Assembly: GCA_023213315.1 (NCBI GenBank)
Contig: JAKCPI010001008.1
Coordinates: forward strand, 1-64,000
Length of the DNA: 64,000 nt
Direction: 5' to 3'
Origin: Euborellia annulipes
Taxonomy: Eukaryota; Arthropoda; Insecta; Dermaptera; Anisolabididae
Made by a program: the position numbers and the translations under genes. Below the pieces are notes generated by a model, which saw nothing but the letters and a program-made list of their open reading frames with translations, made no database searches and was not told the DNA's origin. Positions 16,090-28,500 of this stretch are shown here, piece after piece. Position 1 is the stretch's first letter. The number at the start of each line of letters is the position of its first letter.

Positions 16090-17150
16090 TCATATTATCT
16101 CTATAATATCTTCAACTTCTTTCTTCACTTCAATTATTTCACACTCACTTTTTTTCGAATTAACTCGTTGTTCTTTTGGTAAAAGAGTATTTATAAAAGA
16201 ATCTCTATGAAGATTGCCGAGTTGTCCTTCATAAAGAATTTCGTTAATTGCTTTTTTAGCAAAAATTTGCTGTTCTTTGGTCATTTTCTGCAATTCGTTT
16301 GCCCAGACTATGGAGATGTGGTTATATTCCGAATTTGCTTTAGGAGATTGAGAATTTTCTTGCATATCTATTGTCTTAAGAGGTTCTTCAATCTAAAAAA
16401 AAAAAAAAAAATCGGTTTGTTATTCAGGAAATTTTTGAAACTAACGTTTACAAAAAATAAAGTTAAGAATTTCGTTAACATTGAGCTGCAAAATAAAAGA
16501 AATATTAGTTTATTAGAGTTTGGTAACTTTACCTCTTCCACTTGTGGCATGACTTGCTGTGAAGATAAACTCTCTTCTTTTAAATGTCCTATGAATTCAA
16601 ATTTATTCCGTTTTTCTTCTTCTTCTTCCACAAATTCATTTTTTTCCGAGGTTTCTTCTTGCACGTATTGACATTTATTATTGTCGGACGTACCTTCTTG
16701 TACATACCCATGTCTGGAGATAAACCCCGACCGCTTTTTGAATCTAGTATACCAACCATTAGAAGCATTAAATACATCGAATCGACAATTGGATGTCGAT
16801 GGTGAATTACAAACCAATTTATTAAAAATTGTCTTAGCCTTTTCACAAATAATTGATTGAGTTAAAGAATCACCTCGGATTTGTTTCTCCCTAATCCATC
16901 TCTCCAACAATCTTTCCATTTCAACAATCGTCTCCCTCCCTTTAAAGAGTCTTGTTGAAGAATCTGTCACATTCATTTTTTCAAGAGCATCTTTATTTTT
17001 AATTATCGTATTTACAGTGGTCCTGACCATTGAATACTTTGCGCATAAAAACTTTATACCTAACCCAAGATTATAATCTTTTATTAATGCTTGTTTTGTG
17101 GCTAAACTAATTGCCTTTCTTGATGTTTTACCTAAAGTTTTAGAATTCAT
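16090..17150 (-). CDS. CENP-B/Tigger-type DNA-binding protein with BESS-like tail
   Basis: Two exons, 17150-16533 and 16392-16090, spliced in phase 0 (donor GTAAAG; acceptor behind a long pyrimidine tract), 306 residues. Residues about 10-55 match the Psq/CENP-B N-terminal helix-turn-helix (KALIKDYNLGLGIKFLCAKY then STRL). Residues about 75-150 match the second, Tc5-type DNA-binding domain (LERWIREKQIRGDSLTQSII, then NGWYTRFKKRSG). An acidic Glu-rich stretch follows. The last exon holds MTKEQQIFAKKAINEILYEG, like the BESS/MADF-associated tail of arthropod nuclear proteins. There is no DDE transposase domain. Role inferred: a domesticated pogo/Tigger-derived nuclear factor. A start at ATG 17150 is chosen because no ATG lies upstream in frame. 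Confidence 0.75.
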
Positions 17151-17444
17151 TAGTATTATCAAGGAGTTTAAAGAAAATTTAAGCAATCAATGATATCCCC
17201 GAAAAACAGCAATGACCTCCCGGTTTTAATCGATAACGCGACTCTATGAGAGAGATGCGCGACGGTAAACGGAGTATATGACGCCAACTCACATAATAGT
17301 AATTATCCAGAGTTTAATATTCAACTCGAGTAATTAACCATGGTTTAATTTTAAGTATGCACATGGATCTAAAACACTTTCGATTTGGAATATTAATATC
17401 CAAATGTAAATAAAAAAACATATAATCAATATTTATAAAAAGAC

Positions 17445-17525
17445 TATGTACTGCGGAAATTGAACCACGGATATGCGAATTTTTTCTAAGCTATACCACT
17501 TGATTAAAACATTGCACTTGGGTTG
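17445..17525 (-). repeat. tRNA-like repeat with A and B boxes
   Basis: On the minus strand an A-box-like AAGTGGTATAGCTTAG is followed about 40 nt later by GGTTCAATTTCC. Spacing fits a tRNA-derived SINE head. The acceptor stem is not closed. Confidence 0.45.
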
Positions 17526-17535
17526 ATCCCTATGT

Positions 17536-17852
17536 AGGGGAATAATCGATTATTTTCTTAAAAAATAATCGATTATTACCCATAATCAATGATGAAAAAG
17601 ACCCGATTATTTTATGTCCTATAAAAAAACCGGTGAAAATTTACTTAAAAAAAAAGGTGACTGATTTGAGTCAAGCTGGTAAAATTGACCAAAAAAGGTC
17701 AAATGGAATGGATTTAATCGATTATGGGAAAATAATCGATTATTTTCTTAATCGATTAATCGGAATAATCGATTATTTTCTTAATCGATTAATCGAAATA
17801 ATCGATTATTTTTCTTAATCGATTAATTTTTTCCATAATTGAACACCCTGGT
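17536..17852. repeat. ATAATCGATTATT tandem repeat, copy 1
   Basis: Many copies of TAATCGATTA, each itself palindromic, in units of about 28-36 bp. The right edge (CCATAATTGAACACCC) is the inverted counterpart of the left edge of the 19583-20012 block (GTGTTCGATTATGG). The two blocks are inverted copies of one element. Confidence 0.8.
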
Positions 17853-17971
17853 ACTGAATACAGGCAGATTCCATGTTTCAACTCCGGCCGGTACCTACGT
17901 TTTTCGGCTGTTTTAGTTAATAAATATTACTTCCTAGAACCATATATAAATGATATATAGCTTATCGATGC

Positions 17972-18209
17972 TCTAATTAGCAAAGTGCCTAACTCCACTT
18001 TTTTCGAAAATCATTTTTTTGTATTTTCTGTTGAAAAATATTATTCTCCTTATGCCCTGAACTTGGTAAGAGCGTAATTCAAATTTTTCAGTTCGAAAAG
18101 TTGACGCACGAAAAGTCTTAAACAGTGGCTCTGACAATGACAATGAAATGTTTTTTGGCTCTCCTGAAAAATAAAACAAAAATGGAATTAGGCACTTTGC
18201 TAATTAGAA
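17972..18209. mobile_element. MITE with TAATTAGCAAAGTGCC ends
   Basis: CTAATTAGCAAAGTGCCTAA at the left is matched by TTAGGCACTTTGCTAATTAG at the right, a perfect 20-bp inverted repeat. About 240 bp, non-coding. Confidence 0.75.
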
Positions 18210-19004
18210 CGTCGTTATAATTCTTAATTTAATAAGGATTAAAATAAAGCTTTTATATCCTTTATAACACCTCCTTAAACCTTTCTATTTGGGTAAAGGA
18301 ATGAGGATATATGGGCAAAATGTGACTGCAAAAAAATTAAGAGTTTATTAAATAGAATCTATATGCTACCTAAACTTGAGCCAAGATTTTAAAAAGGATA
18401 CATAAACAAATTCCGCCGACTAAATACCTCATAAAGATATTTGTAACTTGTGGCTCTTAAAAAAAATCATTGACTAGAATATATATACAAAGTGTTATTA
18501 TAAAAAAATTTTATAAAAATAAGAAAAAAAAATCATTTTAACTTTTGAATAATTTCTATATACTTTTTTTAAAATCTTATGGATATTTACAAAGTATACC
18601 TTTATTAAATAATTTGAATAGGAATGTAGTATATATACATTACATTCAGTATTCATAATAATAAATAGCAATCAATGCCATTACATTACTTAATACCAAT
18701 CTTTCACACGTTCAATGAATAATTAATTCCAAATACAAAATTTGGTAGATTCGAATGACTAAAAATAAACCTAAATTTATTTAATTATTGAAATAGTGTG
18801 AAAGTTTATAAATATATTTACGGTATATATAATACTCTTCGATTTTTTTGAATGTTTTATCCCTAATTTTTATAAATGATAATGTTAAAAAAAATTCGAA
18901 CATAAATATTTTTTCTTAATAAATTTGATTTGAAATAAGATTTCTTGATTGTTGAGATTACTTGTAGGGGATTGCTGGTGTAATGCGCCCAATACACGCC
19001 GTAC
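18210..19004. other. intergenic AT-rich, no feature seen
   Basis: No supported gene, only A/T-rich sequence. Part of a hAT-like end (GTGGCTCTTAAA) occurs near 18450. Confidence 0.4.
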
Positions 19005-19300
19005 TTTAGTACGCGAGCCCGGCTCGGCTCGCCTTTAAACGAGCCAAATCCGCCCGAGTGTGGGCTTTCACGACCGAGCCGAGCCGAGCCTGGACAGATC
19101 CGTTTGGGCCTTCTGTCCGACTGGCTCGGGACCGGTCGGGAGCAGATCCGCATGTGTGTAGCCTCTCACGGATCGGGCTCATGCCTCAGATAGGGTATTT
19201 TAATTTATTTTTGACAAGGCTCGGCTCGTAAGAGACCATACACAAGCGGAATTGGCTCGTTTGAAGGCTAGCCGAGCCCGAGTCGTTCGCGTGGGTGGTG
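19005..19300. repeat. GC-rich island built from GAGCCGAGCC units
   Basis: Sharp rise in G+C against the AT-rich surroundings. Repeated CGAGCC/GGCTCG in both directions forms local hairpins. The open frame across it (ending CSRPVPSQSD in reverse) is a composition artefact. Resembles the interior of a small DNA transposon; ends not resolved. Confidence 0.55.
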
Positions 19301-19397
19301 AAATTATTAAAAAAACAAACATCAGTTCACAGATTAATTTGTTAATTGTTGTCAGTTATTATCATACAGTATTATAATCGCATTTTGTTTTTTTTTT

Positions 19398-19502
19398 TTA
19401 TATAATTGGATGCAAAATCTATATATATATATTTTATTTAAAAAAAAAAAAATTTAAGATCTTGTTATATATATATATATTTTGCATCCAATTATATAAT
19501 TT
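19398..19502. repeat. hairpin: ATATAATTGGATGCAAAAT arms
   Basis: ATATAATTGGATGCAAAAT at 19400 and its complement ATTTTGCATCCAATTATAT before 19500 flank TA runs. Confidence 0.75.
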
Positions 19503-19582
19503 CATGTATAAGTGTATTGTTTTAAAATTAATAATATTACACAATCTCACAAAAAACAAAAAACTAAAATGATATTATAATT

Positions 19583-20012
19583 AGGAGTGTTCGATTATGG
19601 AAAAAATAATCGATTATTATCCCATAATCGATTATGGTAAATAATCGATTATTATCTCACAATCGATTATGGTAAATAATCGATTATTATCTCACAATCG
19701 ATTATGGTAAATAATCGATTATTATCTCACAATCGATTATGGTAAATAATAAAATATCCCATGATCGATTTTTTTTCATAATCAATTATTTTCCCATAAT
19801 CAATCAAATGATTATATCCATTTCATTCGACCTTTTTTTTTTACTAAATTTTCTCCGCTTGACTCAAATCAGATCATTTTTTCTACTAAATTCATTTCAA
19901 TCCACCATTTTTTAAAGTAAATTTTCCGCACTTTTTTTTAGGGAAATCTCATAATCGATTATATTTTTTTAATACACGAATAATCGGTAAATAATCGATT
20001 ATTTTGCAAAAG
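19583..20012. repeat. ATAATCGATTATT tandem repeat, copy 2
   Basis: A unit of about 35 bp (TAATCGATTATTATCTCACA then ATCGATTATGGTAAA) is repeated at least three times at about 19640-19750. The rest is the same sequence as 17536-17852 in reverse direction. Confidence 0.8.
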
Positions 20013-20813
20013 CTAATTTTAATACTTTATGATTATAACTGATGTTTGTTTTTTAACAACTTTTTTAGGCCTTGAGAATGGTTTATATAAAAATAACAGA
20101 ACCCATAATATAGCTATATGGTTGGCCAGATTTAAGTATTCTAAAAAAAAGAAATAACAGCAAAACATTTTTTTCTTTCGCAATAAGTCTGCTATTCACA
20201 AGTAATCTTAACAATCAAGAAACCTTCTTATTAATTATCTTGATTTAAAATACTGAATAAATATATATTTCAATTTTTTTAATACTTATAATAAAATTAA
20301 AATATATATAAGGAAACCTTTTTTTATTTTGTGATGTATTAAGAGAAATGATATTAAATATTGATTTGAGACGATCCAAGAAAAATTCTAATTCTTAAAT
20401 TTTATTTGAATTTTAAGATTTATTTAGATTCATCTTAAGAGACTGAAAAATCAGATCTATAACTTGGGTTTCAAATAAAATTTAAGAGAAATAAATAAAT
20501 ACTGTCTGTTCTTTAATTCATTTCATTAAACACAAATTATTTTTTTATTTACTAACTTATTTATATATTATATTTATATATAAAAAATGCAAATCATAAT
20601 AACAATTCAATAAAATTAAATAATATATAAAATATTCTTATAAAAATTAAAATTAGTGTCTGTCCAATGATAATGAAACTAAATAAAAATATTTTTATAA
20701 TTGGAAAAAAAAAATCAAATAAAAACAATTTTAGGTTTCCATTAGAAAAATATAACTTTCTTTTTAAAGAATTTTTATTTTTAAAAAGGTTTTTAATTAT
20801 TTTTTATCCCACT
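20013..20813. other. intergenic AT-rich, no feature seen
   Basis: Very low G+C with homopolymer runs. Nothing recognisable. Confidence 0.4.
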
Positions 20814-21804
20814 GATAAAGCGGGCGCTGGAGGTAGTTGAGTATGCAAAATGTGAGGACCGAATTCTGACAATGGATTTGGGCTAAGAAGAAGCTCCCAG
20901 AATAAGGATCCGGATCTTGCCGGGCCAATTTTTGGTCCAATTTTTTTTTACCCCCACCCCTCTTATTTCCATAGGAAATCAATGGAATACGTGCTAAGAT
21001 GACTTGCAATTATGGTCAAATTCGAGTACATAAAACCTCAAACAATGAAAAAACTGTCTTGTCAGCAACTGAGGGGATCCTCTATAGTCCCCTGAAAAGT
21101 ACTATCTTGCCACCAGTTGAGGTGGTCCCCTCTAACCCCTTCACCTCTTTTCTCTCTCTCTCTGTAATAAATTTAAATATACGGCCTAAACACCACGGCA
21201 AATTGTAGGGACCGGCAATTATGCTCATAATCTACTAGCTGGTGCCCCAATCAATGAAAAATACTATCTTGCCACCAGTTGTGGTGGTCCCCTCTAGCCG
21301 CTTCACCTTCTTTCTCTCTCTCTGTTATAAATTTAAATATACGGCCTTAACACAACTGGTGGCAAGATAGTATTTTTCATTGATTGGGGCACCAGGTAGT
21401 GGATTATGAACATAATTGCCGGTCCCCACAATTTGCCGTGGTGTTTAGGCCGTATATTTAAATTTATAACAGAGAGAGAGAAAAGAGGTGAAGGGATTAG
21501 AGGGGACCACCACAATTGGTGCCAAGATAGTACTTCTCAGGGACTATAGAGGATCCCCTCAGTTGCTGACAAGACAGTTTTTTCATTGTTTGAGGTTTTA
21601 TGTACTCGAATTTGACCATAATTGCAAGTCATCTTAGCACGTATTCCATTGATTTTCTATGGAAATAAGAGGAGTGGGGATAAAAAAAAATTGGCCCGGC
21701 AAGATCCGGATCCTTATTCTGGGAGCTTTTCTTAGACCAAATTCATTGTCAGAATTGGGTCCTCACATTTTGCATTCTCAACTACCTCCAGCGCCTGGTC
21801 TATG
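20814..21804. repeat. about 1-kb palindrome with nearly identical arms
   Basis: The left arm (GGCGCTGGAGGTAGTTGAG, then CAAAATGTGAGGACC, then AAGGATCCGGATCTTGCC) runs from 20814 to about 21310. The right arm runs from about 21350 to 21804 as its reverse complement with only scattered differences. A small inner repeat duplicates part of each arm (TAAATTTAAATATACGGCC twice). The arms are much closer to identity than those of the PRPS-intron palindrome, so it is younger. No gene; open frames mirror each other. Confidence 0.9.
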
Positions 21805-22545
21805 AAAGAATTAGAATTTTTAAGCACCTTGTTGTTTGTAATTTTTTTTTATTTATTTGTATTTTTTTTTATAAAAGATTGTCTAAATAGAATTTATTAT
21901 CTAAACGTTAGTAAATTATTTATATATATTTTACAATAAAAAAAAGGAAGAAAAAGAAATAGAGAGAAGAGGGAAGTGTTCTGATAAAAAAAATTCCGTA
22001 AATATTTTTATTTGTTTAACATCTAATAATCACAACTCTTAATTGCACATTAATACAAGGCTATTTAAATTGTACTGGTGTTTCAGAGTCGTTAAAGACA
22101 ATATATAGATATATATAATATAATAAATAGTTGAAAGTTTTATCAACACTATTGAAATGTTGATCATCGAAAAACTAAAAATATAATTATAAAATTCTTT
22201 AAATCACATTAATTAAAGCTCTCTTGATTCTTCTTGAGATAGTTTGACGCCACAAGAAAGGCACTTGCTGATATGACGTCAAACCAATAAATTTACGGTT
22301 TTTATCAGAACATATCCCATTGGAGAAAATAATAAAAAAAAAAATTATAAAAAAAAACAATCACTAATTGTCTATCTTTTTACAAAAAATAGATAATATT
22401 GTTTTTAAAAAAGCGTTTTTAAAAATATTAATATTAATATTTGATATTTATCCCACAAGAGTGAGGGAATTAATTCAACCATCTCCTTGAAGTTTAAAAT
22501 AAAATTGAATGTTTCTTTGGTTTTTGAAGGATTAAGTTATAAAGA
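21805..22545. other. 3' flank of the CECR2-type gene
   Basis: AT-rich DNA after the stop codon at 22546 (minus strand). It should hold the 3' UTR. Candidate poly(A) signals on the minus strand lie near 22009 (complement of TTTATT). Confidence 0.4.
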
Positions 22546-25500
22546 TTAGGGCCATGCTGGTCGATTTATTGAATCGTATTGTTGTCTGATATCAAGAGGT
22601 GGATAGGTTCGAGAGAAACCAGGTGGCGGGGCGCCCAAAAGACCTGGATGTAACATCACTTCTTGATGGCGAAGATATTGTTGATATAGTGTAGGAGCAG
22701 TAGGAGGGGGTGGTCCTGCTGGGCCAGCTCCAAAAGCAAAACTTGCTGGTTGTCCACTTTGGAGAAAATTATGTGCACTATTTTTCTCTTCGGGCGTGAT
22801 ATAATAACTTGAAGAAGGTGCCGATCGGTAATCTTCGAGATAACCAACAGGAGAATATGCATCTTTTTCTGCCGCGTATAAGGCTAATGGTGGTGCAGGT
22901 GCAAAATTAAATGCACTACCTGGTACGACACTTGCTGTTTTCAATGCTATAGGTATAGAATCTTTTTGATTTATGGTTAAAGGTACTGGATCTTTTTGAT
23001 TTGTTGCTATAGTCTCAGAATCTTTTTGATATTGTTGAAATGCTGCAGCTTTTGTTTTCCGTTTACGAACTGGTTTAGAAGGTGTAGTTTCTAATGCAGT
23101 TTGTAATATTTCTCCTGACGAAGTATGTGGTATATCATATTGATTAGGTGTTGGAGAATAGGAAGCTTGTGAATACGAAGGCGGCGAAGATGCATTGAAC
23201 GTTGTAATTGGTACTGAACTTTGTGAATACATAGGCAGAGTTGAAGGATATCGGTCAACAATTGATGTATAACCAGTTCGAGAAAATCCTTGAGGAAGTG
23301 GTGTTTCAGTTAAATGCGATTGCTCGTTGTAAAGACGTTTTTTCACAGGGTACACATTTGTTTTGGGTTGTGTTATTGTTGCCGAGGAAGAAGATGCATA
23401 ATTAGGAGGAGATTCTTTTGGACGCAAATGTTCACTAGTTTTGATTGGATCATAAAATGGTAGTGATCCGAATTGAGAATTTGTAGTTGTCTGATATGGA
23501 AGTGGAGAGGTTTTTTCTGGACTTGGTTTTGTTGCAATAGTGTCTTGGTAAAAGCCCACTCTGAGAGTCCCATTAATAGGTGGAGGTGGAGGAGGATATG
23601 TTGTCTCATTTACAGTTGGTTCATCTGGAGAGTGATGTAAAGGTGATGGATAAGGTGCAGGAAATCCTCCTAAATCAGCAGAATCTGGATCTTGGCTAAA
23701 GGAGGAACGTTCTGATATTGAGGAACCAGTACTAGCTTTTCGTTGTCTTTCAACAGGAGGTCCTGGTTCTCCTAAACTTGAATCAGGCCGATCGGATGAA
23801 GCATTAGAAGAAGGCCTTTCTTCTTCTATTTGATTAACATGTGGATTTACAGGTGGAGGCTGAACTCGAGAAAGTGGATGAGATTGTACTTGTGTTGAAG
23901 GTGCCTGAACAGATAATAATCTTTCAGAAGAATTAACTGGATTAGGAGGCCTACTTGGACTTTGCACTTTAATTAATGTTCTTTTTTCTTCGGTAACTGA
24001 AGACTCTTTTCTTTTAGGAGCCCCAAACGCTTTAAACCATGCACTCAAGTTGGACGGTTTAGAGGCAGGTTTAGATGGCGTTACTGGTGGATCAGCTTTA
24101 GTGGAATTTAGACATTGGGCTTGTTCAGGTTGAGGAGATGGAGAAGATGCGGGAGATTTAGCTAGAGCAGCTTCGGCATCTAATCTTAAAATATCAGCTG
24201 CAAGTACAGAACCTAAGCTGAGAGCTGTGCCTTCTCCTTTCCCTCCTGTTGTAACTTCAGCCGTAGCAGGTTCAGCTTTAGCTAAAAGATTTCCTTTACT
24301 TTTACCAGGCTGTAATCGATCAATTGTCCCTTTTCGATGTTTAGATCCAGACCCACCCGAATCTCTTCCAGAACGACGATCAGAACGCAAGCCTTTTACA
24401 TCTTTTTTCAAATTGCTACTATTAATAAAAGGAAGATTTGCAATAGCACCTATTTTTGTGATTATAGATGATTTGTTATTTGAATCTGCTTCATCTCCAC
24501 TCATTTGAATTGGTGATTGGCTACGAGAACTAAATTCTGAAAATCTTGGTGTTCCATCCAGCCATTTGTTGATATCCTAAAAGATTTAAAAAAAAGGAAG
24601 TTTAATATTTAGTAATGAAATGTATGCTAAGAAAATAATATGTGAAAAAAATTAATTTTTAAAGTAAGTTTAGAAGATCCCAAAAGAATGAATACAAAAT
24701 TTTCTAATTTAAAAATGTTTTAATCTAATGAGAATTCAATGCTTTAACCAACTATTTTACACTCCTAGATATTCCTAAAACATGAATTTAATCTAAAATG
24801 TAATAATTAAGATAATCCTTCTATATGCAACTAAGTTATTAATTTATATAATTTTTATCAATTAAAAATAATTTTTCATTTAAAAAAATTAAAAATTATT
24901 GATGCCAAAACATTCATATTTTTACTTTCTCTTATTTTCTTTTCCTTCACTGGGTTTGATTTAAACACCATTGATGTGTTTATGCCTATTTTAAATGAAC
25001 TTTTATATTAATAGAAGAAGGACATTCTTAACTTGTAAAGTGGCTTAAGATATGAATGTAAAAGAGATAACAATTGGACACCTTCAAAAACGCTTTAAAA
25101 AAGACGAATTTAGACTATATATATATATGGGCCTGTAATATTTTTAAAATTACCTTTAGAGTTTGTTCTGTAGCAATTTCCAGAGCCTCAATAGCAGCAG
25201 TGTCTTTGATGTTTTGAGGCTTCCGTTTTTTTGTAGGCAGAGGTTCTGGTGGAGGACTTGGTGGAGGAATATCTGATTCAATATTTTGAGAATCTTGTTC
25301 AGATTCATCAGACGCTTGATTTCGCCTTCTTCTAGGATTTAAAGATTTACGTCCTTTTTTACGTTTCTTTGGGGTATTTTTGACTACTGGTGGTGGAGAT
25401 GGTGATGGAGTTGGTGTTCGTCTTGGTGAAGGCATAGGTGACGGAGATCTTGAAAGAGAAGGAGATGGTATCGGAGATGGAGAACGAGAACTTGATGGCT

Positions 25501-28500
25501 CTCGAGGAGGAGGAGAATAGACCTTTCGACGAATTGGAGATAATTCGCGTAAAGGAGACTTTGATTTGGCTTGTCGATGAGATTTACCACTCTTTTTAAG
25601 CGCGGGAGATTTATTACGTTTTTTAAGAGGAGATTTATTCCGTTTCTTTGAAGATTTTACATGTCGACGTAGCGAGGATTTTTCATGTCGATTAAGAGAT
25701 GGAGAGGAAACGAACATACGAGGTGAAGATGGTTGAGTTCTTCGTGGAGGAGAATTGTATTCAGGTGATGGCGGAGGTGATGAAGACTCAACTTGTGGTG
25801 ATGGAGATCGTGAAGGAGATTTCGATGAATCTCGAATTGGAGATTTGCTTTTATTACGTGATGATTTAGTAAATTTTGATTGAGATAAATCTTCTTCTTT
25901 ATATGAATTGGTTTTTTGTCGCTTTTTTGATTTTTTATTGAGATTATTTGTTTCTGTAATTTCATTAGAAGACAGCATCAGGGGAGACGGAATAGGTGAA
26001 TCCCGAAACTCGATAGCAATTTCTTCATCGGAAGAGACATCCGATTCTAGATAACGTGATGAAGCTTGGTCAAATGCAATTTGAAGATTACTCGCCATTT
26101 CAGTATATTCTAAAAACAAAAAAAAAAAAATATTTAATAAAATAGTACACGGAGAGTAATGCCAAAATAATGTTTGGACTTTGGGGATAAGGGTTTGTTT
26201 AATCTCTTACAAATGAATAAGTTGTTAAGGAGCTTCAGGAGGGTATATTTTTTTTTTTTTTTATTTCATTAAGGTATTTTTCGGCAACGAAGTGCATTTA
26301 GACCCCGCCTCTATTTATTTCAATTGGATTGGTAGCCAATCCATTTGAAATTAATTTTTGCGGGATGCGAACCCGCGATCCTTGGTACAAATGGCCAGCA
26401 CGCCAACCTCTACACCAAGGCCCGAGAGCCAGGAGAGCGCATTGAATCTTTAGTCCGATAATGGCCAAATAGTTGGGCTCTCTTGCAAGATGGCAGACTA
26501 GTATAACAGCCGGCATTATCAGATCACTTATAAGTCTTTATTTATATATTTTTATGCTGTTATAAATGATATATATATACTGTATAATATGTAATAATAT
26601 TTAATAAACTATTCATTATTAAGAGATCAACGAAAATCAAACAAATACATGAGATTAATTATAGCTCTACCATCCTGCCATCTGTTGGCAAATTTCCATA
26701 ATAGTTGAGCTTTTTGTCTAGAGTTAAGACCCCCTAACGCCATCTTATCGGCAAAAGTATACGAACAGCTTTGCCTCCCGAAGCGCCTTAATGTTTTTCT
26801 TAAAAAAATTATCATCAAAATCCGTAAATCTCAACAAATGGTGGGACATGCAGTTAGAGCTCCTGTTAATTTATATACATATTAGTGTTTTTATCAAATT
26901 AATTTTTTTTTTACCATTTTCGCTGCCATTATATCGACGACAATTATCCACAATTAATTGAAAATCTTTCTTGAAAGAAGAAAAAGATAAATATTCTCCT
27001 TTTTCTAATTTCTTTTCCATCTGTTCCAAATCCATTGGGTGGGAAATAATGGAATAATATCTATGAGCAAAAAAATATAAGTTAAAATTTTATTTTAAAA
27101 ATAATAATAATAATAATAAATTTTATACCTGGGAGCATATTGTTCATCTACTGGTTCCGCAAAAGGCCAGGCATCATCATTATCTTTAAGGGAGTCAAGT
27201 ATTTTATATAATCCAGTTTGTAGATCTTCTTCTGTTTGGAATCTAAAGAAATAATATAAATTAATTTATTATAAAAATAAATGTATATTTTTATAGTAGT
27301 CTATTTGAATTACCCTTGTGAGGTTTTTAATTTCGTTCTTCGATTTTGAATAACAATTTTTCCAGTCGCACTGGAAAGAGAATTATTCGTTTGTCGACCA
27401 ACAAAGGAAGTAGGTGGTGGAGGCTCTGCTGGTACATCAGATACATCTGCATCAAATTCTGAAAGAGATTCTTTATCTTCTGAGAGGATAGTAGATTCAT
27501 CGTCGTCATTTCTTTTTCTTTCTCTTAGGCTGAAATAAATATTTACTTATTATTTTGTATATAAAACTTATATATGTAATCTGTATATTAATATATGTAA
27601 GTTTCAAATTTTAATTTCTTAGTGTTACATTATTTATTTGTAATAATTTAATATTTACATTTTAAATGGAAGAAAGAACAATGGCAGCCAAAAATAAATA
27701 TGTTTAATCACATAGAGAAGTTTAGGTATATTTTTATTTCAAATTCCATCTTCAACTTTTAATCGATACTAGCGCGGCGTCGGCCGCCGGCGGGTTTCGG
27801 GCCTAGCCGGGGGCTTCGCCCCTGGAGCCCAGGGGGCGAAGCCACGGGGGGGGGTTTTGGAGGTTCAAACCCCCCCCCCCCCCCCATTGGACCCAAGTCA
27901 TGACTAGATATAAAAAAAAAATTAAATAAAACGCAAAAAATTCGAGAAAATTCAGAATTTTCCCATTGAAAAGAATTGATTTTTGTTATGCTTTATAAAA
28001 AATTAAAGCCGCTTAAAATTGATTAAATCTCGCAAATGAAAAATAATAAAAATTATTATATAAATAAATTTTTTATTTTTTTTCTTGAAGAGGTCTGAGA
28101 TAGGAGTCTGGTCAAGAGAAACACATAGAGAGACACCCTGGTATTTTAGGCCCATATACATAAAATTAAGAGATTTGCATCATTTATTGCCTGATACGAG
28201 TTGATTGAAAAATTGCGGCACTTAATTAAGAAAGGGCGGGCCCGAGCCACCTCGAGGGGGGTCCAGGGTGGGGGCGAAGCGAAGGTGGGGTAAGTGGCTA
28301 GTCATATATTTCATTAGACGCCTTATACTGCCCTATTAGTCGGGGTGGGGGGGGGGGGAGAAATAATCCTAAACCCCCCCCCCCCATCAAAAATTTCTGG
28401 CACGCCTATGCCCTGGACCCTCCACTATCTGGCCCGTCTGCGGTGGACCTTCGCCTTTTCTTTTACTTTCTCTTACCTCATATATATGTTAATAGGTAGA

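Noticed and set aside
24227..24508. Plus-strand 93-codon frame
   Set aside because: Antisense shadow of the CECR2-type last exon.
27765..28300. rRNA or organelle-derived insertion suggested by GGGGCTTCGCCCC hairpins
   Set aside because: No conserved rRNA blocks are seen; a related patch at 48.6 kb suggests a nuclear repeat.
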